In this document: piece by piece, positions 26,951 through 38,600 of the stretch
Layout: each line of letters begins with the position of its first letter
How positions within the stretch are numbered: the first letter of the stretch is position 1
Source of the DNA: Onchidella celtica
Taxonomy: Eukaryota; Mollusca; Gastropoda; Systellommatophora; Onchidiidae
Assembly (NCBI GenBank): GCA_963931925.1
Contig: OZ007583.1
Coordinates: 13,677,133-13,741,132, forward strand
Length of the DNA stretch: 64,000 nt
Direction: 5' to 3'
Made by a program: the position numbers and the translations under genes
Notes under the pieces: model-generated
Told to the model about the DNA's origin: nothing
Database searches by the model: none
What the model saw: only the letters and a program-made list of their open reading frames with translations

Positions 26951-27435
26951 GTTATAATAAAGATAATTTGTACCCAGCCTACTCCAAAAGATTGTTTTCT
27001 GTCTCCAAATCCTCTTTCTTTCTCACGCAAAATCTGGTGCACTCTCTTGTGCTAGACATACATAAACATACATACACACCCATAGCATAGGCACACCACA
27101 AGCTAAGCCAAAATAATGGTTGAAAACTTGACTTGTTCTTTATCCTTTAAAAAACTATTTTCACAGGTCCAGCTGTCCAAACAAAATTTACCTATGACAA
27201 TATTTGTCAAGGTAATCGTTAGGAACACAAATTTGATGCGTTTGGTTTTTTTTTTTTTTGGCTATTTAGTGTTCAATTTTTGCCTGGTGTGCCTATGCTA
27301 TGGGTGTGTATGTATGTGTGTATGTATGTCTAGCACAAGAGTGCACCAGATTTTGCGTGAGAAAGAAAGAGGATTTGGAGACAGAAAATCTTTTGGAGTG
27401 GGCTGGGTACAAATGATCTTTATGATTATTATAAC
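26951..27435. mobile_element. Foldback-like inverted repeat with about 150-bp arms
   Basis: The left arm (26951-27097) and right arm (27286-27435) are reverse complements over about 150 bp with only small indels and a few substitutions, around a loop of about 190 bp. Shared words include ctagcacaagag, gcaccagattttgcgtgagaa and ggatttggagacagaaaa. Arm identity (about 93-95% by eye) is much higher than between the surrounding array units, so this is a later event. A 123-codon plus frame lies partly in the right arm and shows no domain. A foldback transposon or a local inverted duplication would both fit. Confidence 0.7.
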
Positions 27436-27874
27436 TATTTTCATTCTTCCCTATGGGGTGCGCAAGGAAACATTTGCAATGGGCTAGGATTTTCGTCCCA
27501 CCTCATAGAGGTACTATAAATAGATGGCTGTTGAACTAGTGTAAAATGTATGTGGCATCTGCGGACAATTTTTGACACATTTCTTAATATTCTAAGGAGA
27601 CAACTGAAGAAACAGTTTCATATGGGAATATTTATGAGCGCAGAGTGCTATCTACAGTGACTTTCCAATATTACGACAAAAAAAAACTTTCAATTTGGAT
27701 TTAAATAATGCTCATTCTATTGTACTCCACATGCTACCCGAATTTGTGGCACCAAATTATTCTCTTTGAGAACAAGTGGGCGATGGGACGTATCCAGAAA
27801 CTATTCCACAAAATAACGAAAGGACTATTCTTTCATGTTAATCACCAGGATGCGTATGGACACGGACATTCGGT

Positions 27875-28141
27875 GTGAACACGCTTCCATCCACCAACGT
27901 ACGTGCGTGAAACGTATGGACGGACAAATATTTCTGGTGTGTACGGGCGGTCAACTACAGCCTAACCGCCCTTTCACGCCAGAGATCCGTGTCCGTCCAT
28001 TCTTCTAACGCAGATAAGTTGCTGGGCGCGGATGGGTTTTCACACCGTCAAACGTATGGACGAACAAAAATATCTGGTGTGTACAGGCGGTTACATTGTA
28101 GCCGGACTGCCTGGTCACATCAGAGATCCGTTTCCGTCCAT
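27875..28141. repeat. Twin palindromes, copy 3
   Basis: Hairpin 1 spans about 27875-28043 and hairpin 2 about 28055-28141, with the same stem words and spacing as copies 1 and 2. Confidence 0.8.
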
Positions 28142-28939
28142 ACATTAATTGGTTTATGACCACGACACCGAGACGTATGAACTCCCGGACGTAGATTTTT
28201 TGTGACAAACCGTACAAGAGAAATACATCGGAAACTACCGAGTACATCCTATCGCAAGCGTTCTAAAATGGAATCCTTTGGAGAATTTCACCATTTATTT
28301 TGGTGTCACAAAAAAGTGTATGGCATACACTAAAATGATGCCGGATAGAACTTGTTCTAAATGATTGCTCATCACATCCAGATAAATTAGATCTACCCTT
28401 GCAGGAAACCACATTCAACCGGGGGAGAGGGACACCCAAACTTTCAAGCAAAGTAATACGCCTCTAGTTTATTACTACAGCTTCACTCGCCTGGACAATG
28501 AGCGCATAAGTAGAATCTAAGTCAATGTCAACAAGACAGCGAGAATGACAGATCTAGAGCTAAAACAATGACAGATCTAGAGCTAAAACAAAGATCAAAC
28601 ATTACTATTCAACAGATCTCTAATTCATTACTTAACGCCTATTACTATTCAACAGATCTATAATTCATTACTTACCATATATTAGGTCAGCACGTCTAAA
28701 GAAAATGCAATGCGGCAGCGACACAAGACATGTGTTAACATTCTCTAAATTTTCCCTCATATGAAAATTCAACAGAATAGGGAATAAATAAAAAATCACG
28801 CTATGTACTTTTTGTGCCCTATTTCATAAGCCAGAAAATAACATGTTAATCTCGATGCGAGGTCCGTTCACAGAGATCTAGAGTCTAGATCTGGAGACTA
28901 GCCATTATTTTTTTGTCCACATGAAATGAACAGTGGAAG

Positions 28940-30950
28940 ATTTGTCTTGAAAAATGGGCGAACGTTGACGTTCAGCGTGGACAGTATCACGCGGTATAAA
29001 TCTCGATCAAGTAATTCTGTGCATCCGACTAATGGATTCAAATTCCGCCGTATAGATGGACGAATATGGGCTTCTGGTGTGAAGAGGAGACAGTCAGCTT
29101 ACGAAGACAATCACTGGAGGTCATAAAATGAACCTAGAATGTGAGAGACGGGAACTCATACAGATAATGTATATATACAAAAGCAAGTGGCAAAACTTGA
29201 GCCGACATATCTAGATCCACGTGGTTTTCACAAGATCTTTAAAAAAATGTAGACTCTAGCCTGCGATGGAAGGAGCGATTCATCGCAGCTTAGAAAATAC
29301 ACAATCACAGAAACTAGATGGGTAGAGTCTGAAAGATTGGATGTGCATTTACAAAAGGTTAATCACAATCCACTGACAGATTTAATTGTCACGTTCAGTG
29401 CAGGATTCCCCATATAGACCTCGCCCATCTGCATAATATACCGAATCATTTTTTTGAGAAACCTTGTTGTGTGACTCACCTTTCCAGAAGATTCTTTTTG
29501 TGGAGACACCAGACACCTCATGTCATTCAGTTTCATTCACTTCAATGCCTTCTGTCTTTCGTATTTCAAATGCTGGGTTAATGGTTTTACCATAGGCCTG
29601 TGACGATCAATTCTGCAGGAAGTATCGCTTGATTGTGGAACTGTTTTGGAATGTTACCCCAATAAAATAGGCTAGTGCAACCTTGAGACACGTGTATTTT
29701 ACTTTTCATTTATTTGTAAAATTAGGAGCTGTCTACATTAACTTCACGATTTTCGCAGCAACAAATTTATGTGGCAATCGTGGACACTTTTTCATCACCT
29801 TCTTTTTTCTTTGTTGTGTTTTTCAAGTTTGCAAGGTCGCGCTTCTTTCACTCACTTTGGGGTCATCCCTAAAGTACCTGCACTCGATTGTGGCAATTTT
29901 TAACCCTCTGTGTCCTATGTACACTGTTCACGCATTTGGCTTTCACCCCTCCCTCCACCCAGCCTCCTCTTTTCTGACTTGCGAGTGTCCATCCATTAGA
30001 ATGAAAAAACTTCCACGATAAGGCATTATAAGTTTTAAAACTTTAAAGAAACATCTGCATCTAATACATTCGCTATTTATACAATTCTATAACATTTTTT
30101 GCTAAAGTAGATAAAACGAAACATTTTAATTCATCACCGGTGCTGGAAAGGTGTTATTGTACGCCACAAGAACCGTCCTCCACATGATGGAATGCCTGTC
30201 GTGAGCTGGGGTGAAATCTCACTTTCCTGTCCGAGCATGCCTACTTCATGGATGGTCCCTTCAGACAAACTAAGACAAGTGCATGCTCACTAGAAAACAT
30301 CTTGGCGAAAAGAAAGAAAACAACCATCGACCATAATATGCTGCATCATTGCTGAGTCCTTGCCTCACCCACAGATACTAAATGGAATTGGCTAGACAAA
30401 AATTCCTTTTCTTTTTTTTTGTTGTAATTTTTCATTGTAAATTTCATTTTCACAAAGAAATCTCCAATAAGGAAGTGACCTCTTTGTGGACCCGCTGCCC
30501 TGATTGACCCCATTTTCCTGCACGTGCTCCTCCGAGTCCGCGTGAGCTGTAAAACAATCAACTCGCTGGCTGAAACTCAGAATGTCATTGGCGGGCCAAA
30601 CTTCAGTGTCGCCTGACATTTTTTTTTCTGTTTTAAAAATTTTTTGTTTGCCTACCTTTTCTCCCAGTGGAATAGATCTAGATCTAGGTCACTTCCTGCT
30701 GGTTATATAATTATTTTTGTTTGTTTGTTTCAATTATCTGAAAAATTGTTTTTTGTTGTTCACGGCTTTTTGTAAGATTGGTTAGCGATGTCGGGACATG
30801 GCGAAGTTTTAGTCGTTTTTAAAAAAAAAGTAATTTAAAAAAGAAATACAAAATCAGTTCCATTTTTACTCTTTTTAGTTAAAGAAGTACTTTATGGTCC
30901 CAGTCCTGTCTTTTCGTTTTCTTTATTACTATGTAATATTGGAAGGTCAG
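28940..30950. other. Intergenic DNA, no supported gene
   Basis: Frames at 28926-29126 and 29683-30021 show no recognisable domain; the latter is a Phe/Val/Leu-rich translation of T-rich DNA. T-runs and (TTTG)n-like tracts occur near 30410-30425 and 30715-30735. Confidence 0.4.
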
Positions 30951-30951
30951 G

Positions 30952-31099
30952 TGCGCACTACCAGATTTTGATCGGCCGACTGGTCAGGGGGTGGTGTCAT
31001 GACACTGAGCTTTGGTCGAATCCAATATACTCGTTGAAACTCAGTCACATGATGTCACCATCCAATTAGTTGGCCGATCAAAATCGTATAGTTAGCGCG
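30952..31099. mobile_element. Palindromic MITE of about 148 bp
   Basis: Nearly the whole segment is an imperfect inverted repeat. The left arm starts gcgcactaccagattttgatcggcc and runs through gtggtgtcatgacactgag; the right arm is its complement, ending ggccgatcaaaatcgtatagttagcgc. Arms are about 57 bp around a 30-bp centre. No coding capacity. Target duplication not resolved, so the superfamily is open. Confidence 0.75.
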
Positions 31100-31392
31100 T
31101 GGGCATTATGCTCAAAAGAGACGTAAAATTCACACGTACACATCCATTTTCAAAAAATTAAGTGCACACACAGATACACCTACGTACATCTATGCCCAAA
31201 TACCCAGTCCTGACAAATAATGAGACCCGGCGCTAAACAGACGATTTTGATCAGTCAACCAAATGAGTCTGAATGGCTGGATGGTGAGTTGTGGATCTAC
31301 AGTGTCAATGAGACTTCGCGCACCAGCCACCTGCATTTGGGTTTTTTGTTTGTTTGTTTGTTGTTTTTTTTTCTTTGAAACTCATGATGCTA

Positions 31393-31653
31393 CTAATCAA
31401 CTAGTTGTCCTATGGGTAGAATGCGCAAATCCACCGTCTTGTCTGTCCGGACCCACTTAAGGCGTCGCGGACCAATCGGCGGCAAGTTCACTACTGTAAA
31501 CAATGACACGTGTGTATACGCACATGGGAGACGTTCGGTCAATTCTTTCACTTCCTTTCTCTTGTTTACACGGATGGTAGAGAATCGGACCAGTTTGGAT
31601 ACATCCTTTCCACCCCTGTCACAACAGTCAACTGCAATGCAACCAGCAGGCAT
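31393..31653 (-). CDS. THAP-like zinc finger, possible first exon
   Basis: The frame starts MPAGCIAVDCC and continues through KDVSKLVRFSTI and NKRKEVKELTER. The Met-Pro-x-x-Cys-x4-Cys start, an Arg-Phe-containing segment about 20 residues later (compare FHRFP) and a basic K/R stretch match the first half of THAP domains, a C2CH DNA-binding fold found in host regulators and P-element-type transposases. The later Cys-x2-His half and AVPTIF-type end were not seen, so either the domain continues in another exon (a GTGCGT-type donor lies just after the basic stretch) or this is a remnant. An upstream out-of-frame ATGGCCGG lies 55 nt before the start. The last 35 or so residues do not look THAP-like and may be intronic. 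Confidence 0.4.
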   Translation of the reverse strand: MPAGCIAVDCCDRGGKDVSKLVRFSTIRVNKRKEVKELTERLPCAYTHVSLFTVVNLPPIGPRRLKWVRTDKTVDLRILPIGQLVD

Positions 31654-31953
31654 TTTAACTGCTTAGACACATCTCGAAGTTACACTCATCAGCTGATCCA
31701 CCGGCCATCTTGTTTGGCGGAAGTACAAAACAAAAACTCTGTGACGTCATGCGCATTCTACCTATAGACATGGGCCAATGCCCGGGGTTGACTGTTAGCG
31801 CTTCTGGTAGGATCTCCTTCCCTCCTATAATTCTGATTGTTCTGTTCACCATAATTATTGCATCATCCTAGCACAATATTGGTCGTTGGCGTAACCATGT
31901 GCTTTTTCCCAACTCAAACAATATCGGCTGGTACACGGCTGAGCTAAGATGGT

Positions 31954-32188
31954 AACACAGCGCGACCTTACCTCCTGGAATGTTGTTGGGGGGGGGGGGA
32001 GGGGAGGGGGTGGTGGCATAGTACTTGTTTGTTCCATTGAACAGATTGTGGCTTTGGCGTTATGATAAAGATGCAAACACAGCGCGACCTTAGCTCCTGG
32101 AATGTTGTTGGGGGGGGGGGGGAGGGGGGTGGCATAGTTCTTGTCTGTTCCATTTAACAGATTGTGGCTTTGGCGTTGTGATAAAGAT
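31954..32188 (+). repeat. Tandem duplication, 122-bp period
   Basis: Two copies (31954-32075 and 32076-32188) share aacacagcgcgacctta, a poly-G tract of 12-14 bases, cattgaacagattgtgg and gataaagat. They differ mainly in G-run length. Minus-strand frames here are Pro-rich translations of the tract. Confidence 0.9.
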
Positions 32189-32919
32189 TTGGAATAAACC
32201 GGAATTGTGAAAGAGCTTGATAAGTGCCTTAAGACTTAAGGCCTTTTAAACACGTGCCAGTGTATGCATTTGTTATACCTCTTCTACAACCTGAAGACCT
32301 CCGGTTGTTGTTTATTTTGTTTGTTTTTGTTTTTTTTTGTTGAGAAAATGGAGATAAGAACACAAAGAAACTAAAGTGGCCATATTGCTCTCCTAGTTCT
32401 ATTCATAACACACTGACCTAACGCATTGCTGAACAACCCTCATTGCTACCTCTGTTCTCCACTCCCCACCCTCCCTTTCTCCGTTTTTTTTTCTCTTGTC
32501 TGGAGACGGAGCGCACAGCATTTTTAGTTCCGTTAATATTTCAGTAATGTGCCACACCTTCAGTTATAATGCCAAATTGCAACCAGGGGTCACCCATCTA
32601 GCACGTAGGTTCTATATTTTGGCAATTTTGATACATTCACTCCCTTCAACCTATCCCCCATTTAGGCTATTCGTATGCTTACACTCAGCCACCCCCACCC
32701 CCCCACACACACACCTCCACATTGTATGTATGTACGTGAGGCCATTAGAAAATGGAGATTATCCATGATGACACTTTGATGTTTCTGCATTTGACATTTA
32801 ATACGGATTATTTAACTGTTGTTTTTCTTTTTGACTAAAAACATGATGAAACAATCCTAAGAATCTAGTTTGCTATAAAAAATAAAAGAAATGTAAATGT
32901 AAAACCAAACGTTTTACTT

Positions 32920-33310
32920 TATCACTATAATTATTATACCTGGATTGCAGGATGGACATGTAAGCACATAAACCTTGGTAACCATGCCACTAAAATTAAT
33001 ACAATTTAGTTTACTTCCTCAACTTTTGAGGATAAATTACCTGCCTTCATCAATTTTGGCCAAAATCCAATCTTTCATGTTATGTAAATAAACTTTTGAG
33101 CCGCACAAAAAAACAAAAACAAACAAAAAATCATTCGTGTAGTAAAATTAAAAAGTGTGGTCAAACATTTCGTTCGTCGCTTTCTTTACAAATTCTTGGT
33201 CGAAAATCAACATGATCACATCTGTGTCCTGCAAGGCCTTGTGGTGTATTAGTCTTTGCATCAAATCTAAGTACTGTTGTTAATGGGACCTAAATCTAGA
33301 CATATTATAG
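32920..33310 (+). repeat. Diverged repeat left of the retrotransposon
   Basis: Collinear landmarks are shared with 41395-41790: cctgtaagcat-like, ccaTtaaaa, cttttgagccgca, aaaatcaac-tgatcacatctgtg, ttgtggtgt and a closing tagacctagata-like block. Identity is roughly 60-65% by eye. No reading frame is preserved between the copies. Confidence 0.55.
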
Positions 33311-34242
33311 ATTTTGAAAATTTTTTCCCACTCGGATCAGCTAATAGTTACCGTCCGATAAAATCACGTTCTCTTCCACCATTTCATGCACCCTTTTCAT
33401 ACGTTGGGAGAAACTGGCCTCCCATCCCCATCTCACCCCCACTCCAACGAACGTATGTACCACCTTATGAAAGACCCCTCACAAAATTTGTTCGTCAATT
33501 TGCAGTCCAGACGGCCTGTAGCTTTATATTCTCCAGCAATGTATTAATCTCAAGTTTCATCGTAAAGGCCAGAGATTTCAATACAACAGTAATGACAATT
33601 TTCTTGTTGGAAAACAGAATTATTTCTGACCAAAACATTTCATTCTCCCCGTCTTGGTGGCTGACGGTTCTAATACGCTATTCAGTCTCAGTGTCCCGAA
33701 AAGAACAACTAAAGACCGTAACAACAAGGAAGTAAAATGTGTTGCCGCCCAACAATGTGAGGTACATTTCGGCGCTACCCGATTCGAGAATATCGTTGAA
33801 GGGCATCATAGGGTCAATTTTATTGGTTTTGCGTTTTCAATATTTTAAAAAATTTTAACCTCTTTACCATTCATTTTCCAAAAGATAACCCTGTTTGAGA
33901 GGAGCAAATGCCTCAAAATTGACTTTAAATTGAGTAACCGTCAATAATTTTGATGAAATGCTGAAACTTCCATAACGTTTTTCTCAAAACTGTGGTTGTG
34001 TGACTTCCTATCTTTGATAGGCCATAATTATCTTCTCTTCTAATTAAATTGCAGCAGTAATTATGTGTTGTTTTTTTTTGCCAAATAAAAGGGCTTTGAA
34101 TAACTTCTTTGGTGATACCAGTATCTTCATACCACCAAACGCACGAAGTACCTCGTTTTGTAGGGTGATATACAATTAATGGTTAATGATTGGAAATCTT
34201 CTCACACCAAGCGTTGCAATTTCTAAGTAATCGTTATTTTGA
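33311..34242. other. Intergenic DNA, no supported gene
   Basis: A 152-codon plus frame at 33277-33735 is the longest here, but it has no recognisable motif and no related sequence in the window. The rest is AT-rich and ends at the retrotransposon target site. Confidence 0.4.
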
Positions 34243-34247
34243 CCAGT
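34243..34247. repeat. Target-site duplication, left
   Basis: CCAGT immediately outside the LTR, matching 40898-40902. A 5-bp duplication is usual for Ty3/gypsy-type integrases. Confidence 0.9.
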
Positions 34248-34866
34248 TGTAACAGCTGAGGTTGTTCTAGCACGTTATAGTAGGGGGGAGTTAGTTGATC
34301 TAACTACAACACTTTAGAAAACGAAACTATTACAGCTGTAAAATAAATAAACACGAGATCCGACGATAGATTAAATAATACTAAAGTTTAATAACTGTAT
34401 AGTGAACAATAAATTACTAGGAAGACACCAGCGAAACTAAATATCTACGCCACACAAAAGGAAACTCACTAATTCACCCCCCAACCACTCACACAGGTCT
34501 ATATATATAAACATTCCTACAGAAAGTTCCCGAAATAAACGTTACCTTTGCCCTCGCACAAACTAACCAATCACGCATCAATACGCCATCAGGTTACATC
34601 ACTCAAGGCCAAATCTGGCGTAAACATCCTTATCCACAGTGTTATCGAATGTTCGGGAACATACTAATATTTACTGAACGAGTCAAACACCTGACAACAA
34701 GCGAGCGAGGAAAAAAACTACTCACTAGAAAAAAAGGTCAGGCCACGGAGCACAGCACACCCCGGCGGCCGCCAACAATAAAACGGGAAAAGTAGTGGAC
34801 ACATGCTCAGCCACCAGCACAACAACAAAACCGGGGGAGGGCAAGGGGTAGCCCGCAGATGCTACA
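34248..34866 (-). repeat. 3' LTR of the Gmr1-like element
   Basis: This 619-bp LTR is identical to the 5' LTR except at about two positions. On the minus strand it carries a TATA-like TTTATATATATAG (about 34500-34512) and, roughly 115 nt downstream, ATTAAA as a possible poly(A) signal (about 34389). These promoter and poly(A) assignments are inferred from position. Confidence 0.95.
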
Positions 34867-35634
34867 CAACTCCCCAATTTAAGTTGAATATTTTTCAACT
34901 CCAAAACATTATTCAGCGTCTGCAATATCTTGAAATAATCTTATAGCACTCCCAATCTCACAAAGGTAGTTGCTAATTCTAATACAATTAATAACAATTT
35001 CAGTGTCTTCCCGAATGTCATCACAAATACAATACAATGCAGTGTACTTTGCATCACTAATACCATAACTAATACAATACCGTCATTGCTTCCCAATAGT
35101 AAACAATAGGCCTACTAGTCAAAATAACACAACGCCACCACTGTGGTGAAACAATGGTCAATGATATTATTACAAATCATATATGGTGAAACGATGGCCC
35201 ATCGTTTACATAATGCTTCGTGCACGAATCATAGCATATGACTTGTTGTACATAACATGGTTATCTCCAAAATGTATAACTCATACGTACAATGGCAAAA
35301 ATATCAATACATACTGACCACTGATTAGGGTCTTTCTTCATCATATTAGGTCAAAACAAGTTACAACATTGCAACATAACACAAACACTGTTTGCTCGCA
35401 GTCCCCATTTGGGTTACATTTTCCAAAAATTACACCAAGTTCCATTGGTAACTAATATGACATAGCATAAAATCAAAATGTGACTAACACATTATGACTC
35501 TCTATCAGCCATCAATTCAGTATTCAATCACAGATGAACTATGTCCCCAATTACAGTACAATACTGCCGTCCTAGAAATTCATCTAGTAGGCAAAAGTAT
35601 GGGTTACAATGCATTTCACTGATAGTGTACTACT
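34867..35634 (-). other. Region between gag-pol and the 3' LTR
   Basis: About 770 bp after the gag-pol stop with no long frame on either strand. It is AT-rich and shows no envelope-like signal peptide, membrane segment or other domain. A short purine-rich stretch (minus strand of about 34871-34877, TTGGGGA) next to the LTR is the only polypurine-tract candidate, and it is weak. Confidence 0.6.
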
Positions 35635-38600
35635 TTAAAATACCCTGCTCAGGAAATCGGCACAGACATTTTCTCTGCCTTTTACGTAGTGAATCCTGAA
35701 TCGATAAAACTGTAAAAATAAACTCCATCGTAATAACTTTGGACTGTCAAACTTGGCAGAGTTCAAAAACTCTAATGACCGATGGTCAGTTTGGAGCACA
35801 AACTCCTTTCCATACAAATACAAAGTAAACTTTTTTACAGCCCAAACAATAGCTAAACATTCGCGCTCTGAGACCGAATATTTTGTCTCACGAGGCAATA
35901 GCTTACGACTAGCATATGCCACAGGGTACAACTTTCCCTCGTGTTCCTGCATAAGACTAGCGCCTAATCCGCGATCTGATGCATCAGTTGCTAAGACAAA
36001 CTCTTTGGAAAAATCTGGCAAACATAACACGGGTTTGGAGATAATGACATTCTTCAAAGAGGTGTACGCTTTCTCCTGCGTTTCATCCCACTGAACTATA
36101 TTGGGCTGACCCTTTCTAAGTAAATCAGACAATGGTGATGCAATCGCTGAAAAGTTAGGAATAAATTCATGGTAATATCCCACTAATCCTAAGAATGCTT
36201 TCACTTCCTTCTTAGTGGTGGGTCTGGGTGCGTCCCGTACCTTACATACATTCTCTTCTAACAGGCCAATCATACCTTCTCCCACTAAGTGTCCAACAAA
36301 GTCTACTTCAGACGTTCCAATCAGACACTTCGATGGTCTTGCAGTTAATCCAGCTTGGTCCATCCTCTGCAGTAAGTCCTTGAGAGTCTTCACATGCTCG
36401 TCGAATGTCTCTGTATGAATCAGCAGGTCGTCCACATATGCTGTCACATTGTTCATTCCACGGATCAATGGCTTTACGATCCTGTTCAGTGCGGCTCCTG
36501 AGTTCATCATCCCAAAAGGCATCCGAATGAATTCATAGTGTTCGCCCATGGTGACGAACGCCGTCTTGGGAATGTCTTGCTCTCGAACTTTCACTTGCCA
36601 GTATCCCTTGCTCAGGTCAATCCGAGAGAATAATTTTCCTCTCGAGAGACTCTGAAACACTTCGGATGGCGCTGCTGTCGGATGAGGGTCGAATACTGTG
36701 ATCTGGTTTAACCTCCTGTAGTCGATGCAGACTCGGTTGGATCCGTCCTTCTTCTTGACGACAACAACAGGTGAAGCATAAGCTGATGAGCTCCTTCGAA
36801 TGATGCCCAGCCGTTCCATGGTGGTAAGCTCCTCCTTCAATGAGTCGCGCATAGCGTAGGGCACCGGGTATGGTCGTTGACGAACTGGTACTTCTGTCGT
36901 CAGGTCGATGCGATGTTCACCCAACTGACAGCATCCAGGGAGATTGGTGAAGACGTGCTGGTAATTTTTCACCACATCGCAGAGTTCTTGACGTTGTTCC
37001 GATGTCAGTTGCGTTCCATACTGGACATCTCTGTAGCCTTCATTCTGGTCCCAGCTTCCTAGGTCGGCAAGGTCTTCCGTCGTTCCACCGTTGTCGCCTT
37101 CCAGGTCGCAGTCCTCGATGACTGTCATGCTAGCTGACTCCACGGGTTGACTCTTGTCTATCAGGTCGTCCTCTGCCAGCACAGTCTCAGCACTATCACC
37201 GCCGCCGTCCTTTATGGCGTTGACATGTTCAGGCGTGGTATCTCTCCTACTGTTGTCCATCCCACACATCTCGGTCACAATAGGTCTCGGTTCCATTGCC
37301 ACTGCTGCTGCTTTTGACGTCCTTGGAATGTATCTCTTGAGGAGGTTGGCGTGCAAGGTCTTTTCTTTTGCACCCATCTTGACTCTATAGTCGTTAACAC
37401 CGACAACTGAGACTACCTTATATGGTCCCTTCCATTGGACTAGGAGCTTGTTAGTGTTCGTCGGCAGTAGCACCAACACTTCATCTCCGGGGCGGAACTT
37501 CCTCTCTCGCGCCTTCCGGTCGTAGTAGGTCTTCTGTCTACCTTGAGCCTTGGAGAGTTCTTCCGTCGCTAACTTCCATGTGTCCTCCAGCCTCTCACGT
37601 AGTTCCATGACGTACTGGTAACTGGTCTTCGTTTCCGGCTCCTCTACGTCCTTGGTCCATAGTTGTCGTAAGATGTGCATTGGTCCTCTCACAGTTCTCC
37701 CATACAGCAACTCGAATGGGGCAAACTTGGTCGACTCTTGGGGAACTTCACGATATGCGAAGAGCAGCGGGTTGATGTATCTGTGCCACCGCTTGGGTTG
37801 CTCTGCGCACAATCGTCTCAATGTTTTCTTCAGTGTGCCGTTGAATCGCTCCACCAACCCGTTGCACATAGGGTGGTAGACTGTAGTGGTCGACTGTCGA
37901 ATTCCCAGTAGTCTATTCGTTTCCTTCATGACATCTGACATAAACTGGGTCCCTTGGTCCGACAAGATCTCTTCGGGCACACCCAAACGGCTGTAGATGT
38001 TCACTAAGGCTTCTGCTACCGTTTCTGCGTCGATCTTCTTCAAGGGTGTGGCTTCGGGGTAACGAGTAGCGTAGTCTATGTACACCAGGATATACCGATG
38101 TCCACCTTCACTTGGGGGGTCGATAGGTCCTACTAAGTCCACGGCCACTCGCCTAAATGGTACGTCCACTACTGGCATACTCTGCAGGTGCACCTTTGGG
38201 GTCGCTCCTTTGTTCACCGTCCTCTGGCATATGTCGCATGAGCGGCAGTATCTTGCGACGTCACCTTCAATTCCAGGCCAATAAAAATTGCTCATAACTC
38301 TGTCTTTGGTTTTCTTCACGCCGAGGTGTCCTCCGACGATCGAGTCGTGGGCTACACTCAGTACATACTCTCTCAGTTTCTCGGGTAGTACCACTTGCCT
38401 TATAACCGTCGCCTGTCTCAGGTCCTTGTAGATCCGGTACAGTACTCCTCCATGTTTCTCAAAATGAACAGATTTATTGCCTCTATTAGTTGGGATCTTC
38501 TTCTGCTCTAACTTCCTAATGACTTCGTCTTCTTCTTGGAGTCGGATAAGTTCCTCTCTATCCACTCCCGCGTGCCGTTCTGCCCTCGGCACCTTCAGCG

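Larger units (their letters stand above)
25291..28900 (+). repeat. Array unit 3 of three old collinear repeats
   Basis: 'a' blocks at about 25291-25620 and 25740-26180, 'b' at about 26260-26460, a start of a further 'a' block near 26920, twin palindromes at 27875-28141, block 'd' at about 28190-28540 and an AT-rich block. It is longer than the other units, in part because of a young inverted repeat at 26951-27435. Small local duplications lie at about 28540-28680 (agatctagagctaaaac twice; ttactattcaacagatct twice). Part of a further hairpin arm appears near 29045-29085. Confidence 0.75.

Noticed and set aside
27116-27487. 123-codon plus frame as a gene
   Set aside because: Much of it lies in the right arm of a young inverted repeat and it has no domain.
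33277-33735. 152-codon plus frame
   Set aside because: No recognisable motif, no clear splice context and no related sequence in the window. Length alone is not enough.
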